Shown piece by piece: positions 61,772 through 64,000 of a DNA stretch of 64,000 nt. Source of the DNA: Clostridia bacterium (GTDB lineage Bacteria > Bacillota > Clostridia > Christensenellales > UBA1242); assembly GCA_017452445.1 (NCBI GenBank), contig JAFTMH010000001.1:124001-188000 (forward strand). The letters are read 5' to 3'. The notes beneath the pieces are model-generated. The model had not been told where the DNA came from. It worked only from the letters and a program-made list of their open reading frames with translations, and ran no database searches. The position numbers were made by a program, and so were the translations under genes. How positions within the stretch are numbered: position 1 is the first letter of the stretch; each line of letters begins with the position of its first letter.

Positions 61772-62299
61772 TTATTTGTTTAATTGTTTCATAACAGTTT
61801 CGTGAAAATGTGGCATAGAAAATTGATCTACACACCCATAATTAAGATGTATTCCTGTTTCAATTTCTCGTTCGCAAGCATAAAATTGTGATTGTCCTGT
61901 TGTGGCAGAAACACCCAATTCATAAATAAAAATTCTCACTGGACAATCTTCTGGTTTTTCAGTTTCTTTGAAAGCAATTGCAATCGCACAAGCATCAAGA
62001 GTCCTTGACACAAATGCTGATGGAAAGTGCACAAATATAACATTCCATTCACTGCTTTTTTTAATATCTCCGGTGATCCTCACTGGTGGAAACTCCCACT
62101 CTTTGAAACCACCCTCATATTTTTCACCAGTTTCCATATAATGAGTGTCTGCAACAGCCCAATTGTATGCTTCCTTTTCAATAAATATTTGCACATTGTT
62201 TGGATTTGGTGCAATTGTCTTAATAAAAAACTTTTTATTTTCAGGATTTTTGAAAAAACCTTCCAACAGTTGCTGTGTAAGATAATAATTTAATGTCAT
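61772..62299 (-). CDS. 175-aa hypothetical protein
   Basis: Not recognised. It is soluble, with no signal peptide or membrane helix; alternating strands and helices include FFIKTIAPNPNNVQIFIEK, EWNVIFVHFPSAFVSRTLDACAIAIAF and a His-rich end (PHFHETV). AAGGAGG lies before the ATG. It is transcribed alone, divergent from the P-loop protein gene. Confidence 0.7.
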   Translation of the reverse strand: MTLNYYLTQQLLEGFFKNPENKKFFIKTIAPNPNNVQIFIEKEAYNWAVADTHYMETGEKYEGGFKEWEFPPVRITGDIKKSSEWNVIFVHFPSAFVSRTLDACAIAIAFKETEKPEDCPVRIFIYELGVSATTGQSQFYACEREIETGIHLNYGCVDQFSMPHFHETVMKQLNK

Positions 62300-62316
62300 A
62301 CTTCCTCCTTACTTAC

Positions 62317-62345
62317 AAAATACCACACTGCATAGATTATGTCAA
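62317..62345 (-). promoter_or_regulatory. Promoter of the 175-aa gene
   Basis: Minus-strand TTGACA (62340-62345), 17-nt spacer, TATTTT (62317-62322). Confidence 0.7.
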
Positions 62346-62370
62346 TCAAATAATAATTTTTACAAAAGGG

Positions 62371-62400
62371 TTGCATTTACTTTGTTTGTTTTGCTATAAT
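62371..62400 (+). promoter_or_regulatory. Leaderless-type promoter of the P-loop protein
   Basis: TTGCAT (62371-62376), 18-nt spacer ending TGC, TATAAT (62395-62400), then six nt and ATG at 62407. Confidence 0.7.
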
Positions 62401-62406
62401 GCAACC

Positions 62407-63045
62407 ATGAAAATAAACAGAATCAAAAACATAGACGACATCAAAATTAATTTTGAAGATTTTCCAAGCAAATCAAACATTGTTCTTGTTATGGGATTGT
62501 CTGGAAGTGGAAAAAGTTATCTTTCAAATCAATTAGCAGAGAAGCATAATGCAACTTGTTTTCAACTAGAATGGCTTATCCATGCAAAACACACCAGCGA
62601 AGAATGTAAATATATCCTTGACACTTTTTTGCAACAGCACCCAGAGATTATTGAAAATGTGGACAACAAGTGGAATAACTGCAAAAGCGAAGACCAAAAC
62701 GACCTTCTCAAAGAATACATAAACAAATTTTTCTTACACTTTCTTGAAATGCGAGATCCAAACAAACTTTATGTTGTGGAAAGTTTGCAACTTTTTACTT
62801 TGATTGACTTTGAACTCATCAAAGATTATCCAATAATCGTGAAAGGCACATCAAGTTTCAAATCCTTGAAACAAAGATTAAAGAGAGACTTGGCAAAACC
62901 AAAAAACAAAAAAATATCTGCAAAGATCAAATACTTCTTCAAAGCACTCAACCAGAGCAGATTATATCAATTTAAACATCGCAAAGTGTTAAACAAATTC
63001 TTAAAAAGACACAACGAATACACAAAAAATAAAACAGTGGCATAA
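62407..63045 (+). CDS. P-loop NTPase, nucleotide-kinase-like
   Basis: The 212-aa product has a Walker A GLSGSGKS (residues 30-37) in a KSNIVLVMG setting and a later YVVESLQLFTL strand and basic helices (KSLKQRLKRDLAK). The fold looks like small kinases or zeta-type ATPases; the substrate is unknown. ATG 62407 is used, since upstream in-frame codons precede the promoter. No Shine-Dalgarno exists; the -10 box ends 6 nt upstream, as in other leaderless candidates here. A terminator overlaps the stop. Confidence 0.8.
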   Translation: MKINRIKNIDDIKINFEDFPSKSNIVLVMGLSGSGKSYLSNQLAEKHNATCFQLEWLIHAKHTSEECKYILDTFLQQHPEIIENVDNKWNNCKSEDQNDLLKEYINKFFLHFLEMRDPNKLYVVESLQLFTLIDFELIKDYPIIVKGTSSFKSLKQRLKRDLAKPKNKKISAKIKYFFKALNQSRLYQFKHRKVLNKFLKRHNEYTKNKTVA

Positions 63046-63061
63046 CAACCACTGTTTTTTA
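63033..63061 (+). terminator. Terminator after the P-loop protein gene
   Basis: AACAGTGG/CCACTGTT stem overlapping the stop codon, followed by six T. Confidence 0.85.
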
Positions 63062-63109
63062 TTGTCGCAACAATATAATTTTTCAAAAATAAAATCTTTA
63101 TATAAAACA

Positions 63110-63206
63110 AAAAAGCACCCTCATGCGGATGCTTTGATGATAAATGTCTAAAGCGAACTTGCTTGCAAGGGTGAGCGATGACATTTATGTAAAACTTAAA
63201 TAAAAA
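63110..63206 (-). ncRNA. Candidate small RNA downstream of 5S
   Basis: On the minus strand, ATAAATGTC (63189-63180 side) pairs with GACATTTAT (63148-63139 side). This encloses a more GC-rich loop with a CTTGC/GCAAG stem, and is followed by a 9-bp terminator hairpin (AAAGCATCC/GGGTGCTTT) and six T. No ORF fits it. The promoter is not visible, so read-through from rRNA is possible. Confidence 0.4.
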
Positions 63207-63235
63207 GAAAAAACTGACCTCATGCAGTCAGTTTT
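63200..63235 (-). terminator. Terminator after 5S rRNA
   Basis: AAAACTGAC/GTCAGTTTT stem (63210-63218 and 63227-63235), followed by a T-rich tail. Confidence 0.85.
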
Positions 63236-63240
63236 AACAT

Positions 63241-63359
63241 TAACCAGCAGTGTTCTATTTTTCCGGACCGTCTCCAGCCAAGTATTTTCGACGATGAGAA
63301 GCTTAACTTCTGTGTTCGGGATGAGAACAGGTGGACCTTCTCTCTATCGCCACTGGTTA
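63241..63359 (-). rRNA. rrf: 5S ribosomal RNA
   Basis: Minus-strand sequence with terminal helix TAACCAG/CTGGTTA and the conserved 5S core (CCGAACACAGAAGTTAAGC). Exact ends are estimated from the helix. Confidence 0.95.
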
Positions 63360-63363
63360 TGGT

Positions 63364-63393
63364 ATAATAACACTTTTTATCTTGCGATGTCAA
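63364..63393 (-). promoter_or_regulatory. Possible separate promoter of 5S rRNA
   Basis: Minus-strand TTGACA (63388-63393), 18-nt spacer, TATTAT (63364-63369), ending a few nt before the mature 5S start. Confidence 0.5.
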
Positions 63394-63411
63394 GTGGTAT
63401 TAACAAATAAT

Positions 63412-63464
63412 TTTGAATATTGCCATTTTTGAAAAAAGGAGGATAGGAATTGGCAATATTCAAA
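63412..63464 (-). other. 14-bp hairpin in the 23S-5S spacer
   Basis: Perfect inverted repeat TTTGAATATTGCCA (63412-63425) and its complement (63451-63464) with a 25-nt loop. The minus-strand loop contains CCTCCTTT, like the anti-Shine-Dalgarno of 16S rRNA. It is probably an rRNA processing stem. Confidence 0.7.
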
Positions 63465-63529
63465 CAGAGATATAAAGTTCTCTGACAACTACATATTCAG
63501 AAGAGAGTTATTAAAATAGTCTAATAAAT

Positions 63530-64000
<471 letters not shown>

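Overview
The window is about 64 kb of low-GC bacterial chromosome, most likely from an uncultured spore-forming member of Clostridia (Firmicutes/Bacillota). The reasons are AAGGAG Shine-Dalgarno sites before most genes, TTGACA/TATAAT-type promoters, a T-box leader, zinc-type S14 and L36, WhiA, a C-type DnaE, and the sporulation genes spoIIE and cwlD. TGA is used as a stop, so the code is standard. The exact lineage cannot be read from the sequence. No insertion sequence, CRISPR array or intact prophage was seen, and most genes lie on the minus strand.

Layout. 1-3786: fmt (cut by the window edge), def, priA and rpoZ. 3882-4465: a MazF-type toxin behind a 74-aa protein that is not a recognisable antitoxin. 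4581-7393: a tyrosine T-box followed by tyrS, a short YigZ-like gene, recX and acpS. 7511-9180 (plus strand): a NifU-like protein and its GGGtGRT-family partner. 9241-11214: a TtcA-like tRNA thiolase, a 40-aa conserved small protein and DegV. 11365-14619: a 1084-aa lipoprotein carrying an SGNH esterase domain and three LamG-like repeats; its promoter spacer holds a run of nine G. 14801-19326: tilS, spoIIE and cwlD. 19494-28607: accessory genes, namely a Nudix protein, an SH3-like membrane protein, an orphan, an alpha/beta hydrolase, a Clostridia-type hypothetical, transketolase with a kinase-like pseudoenzyme, a ComEC-like metallo-beta-lactamase protein, a patatin and a SPOR-like protein. 28819-35584: PHP protein, whiA and dnaE chained by 1-bp overlaps, then murB and dtd. 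35682-51111: the complete S10-spc-alpha cluster from rpsJ to rplQ, 31 genes in one direction, behind a strong promoter and a structured leader. 52142-63045: an orphan, a HAD phosphatase, a Nudix hydrolase, two tandem paralogous lipoproteins, a UDP-sugar pyrophosphorylase, tRNA-Asn, an ABC exporter and small hypotheticals. 63110-64000: a candidate small RNA, 5S rRNA and the 3' end of 23S rRNA, all on the minus strand.

The most interesting signals are regulatory. At least seven genes have no Shine-Dalgarno site and a -10 box ending only 5-6 nt before the ATG, as expected for leaderless mRNAs; two of them face each other across one short intergenic region. The esterase/LamG lipoprotein has a slippage-prone G9 tract inside its promoter, which suggests phase variation. 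The S10 leader can form two mutually exclusive structures, one of them terminator-like. The 23S-5S spacer contains a 14-bp hairpin with an anti-Shine-Dalgarno-like loop, and 5S appears to have its own promoter. The least understood protein systems are the NifU-like/GGGtGRT pair and the MazF locus.
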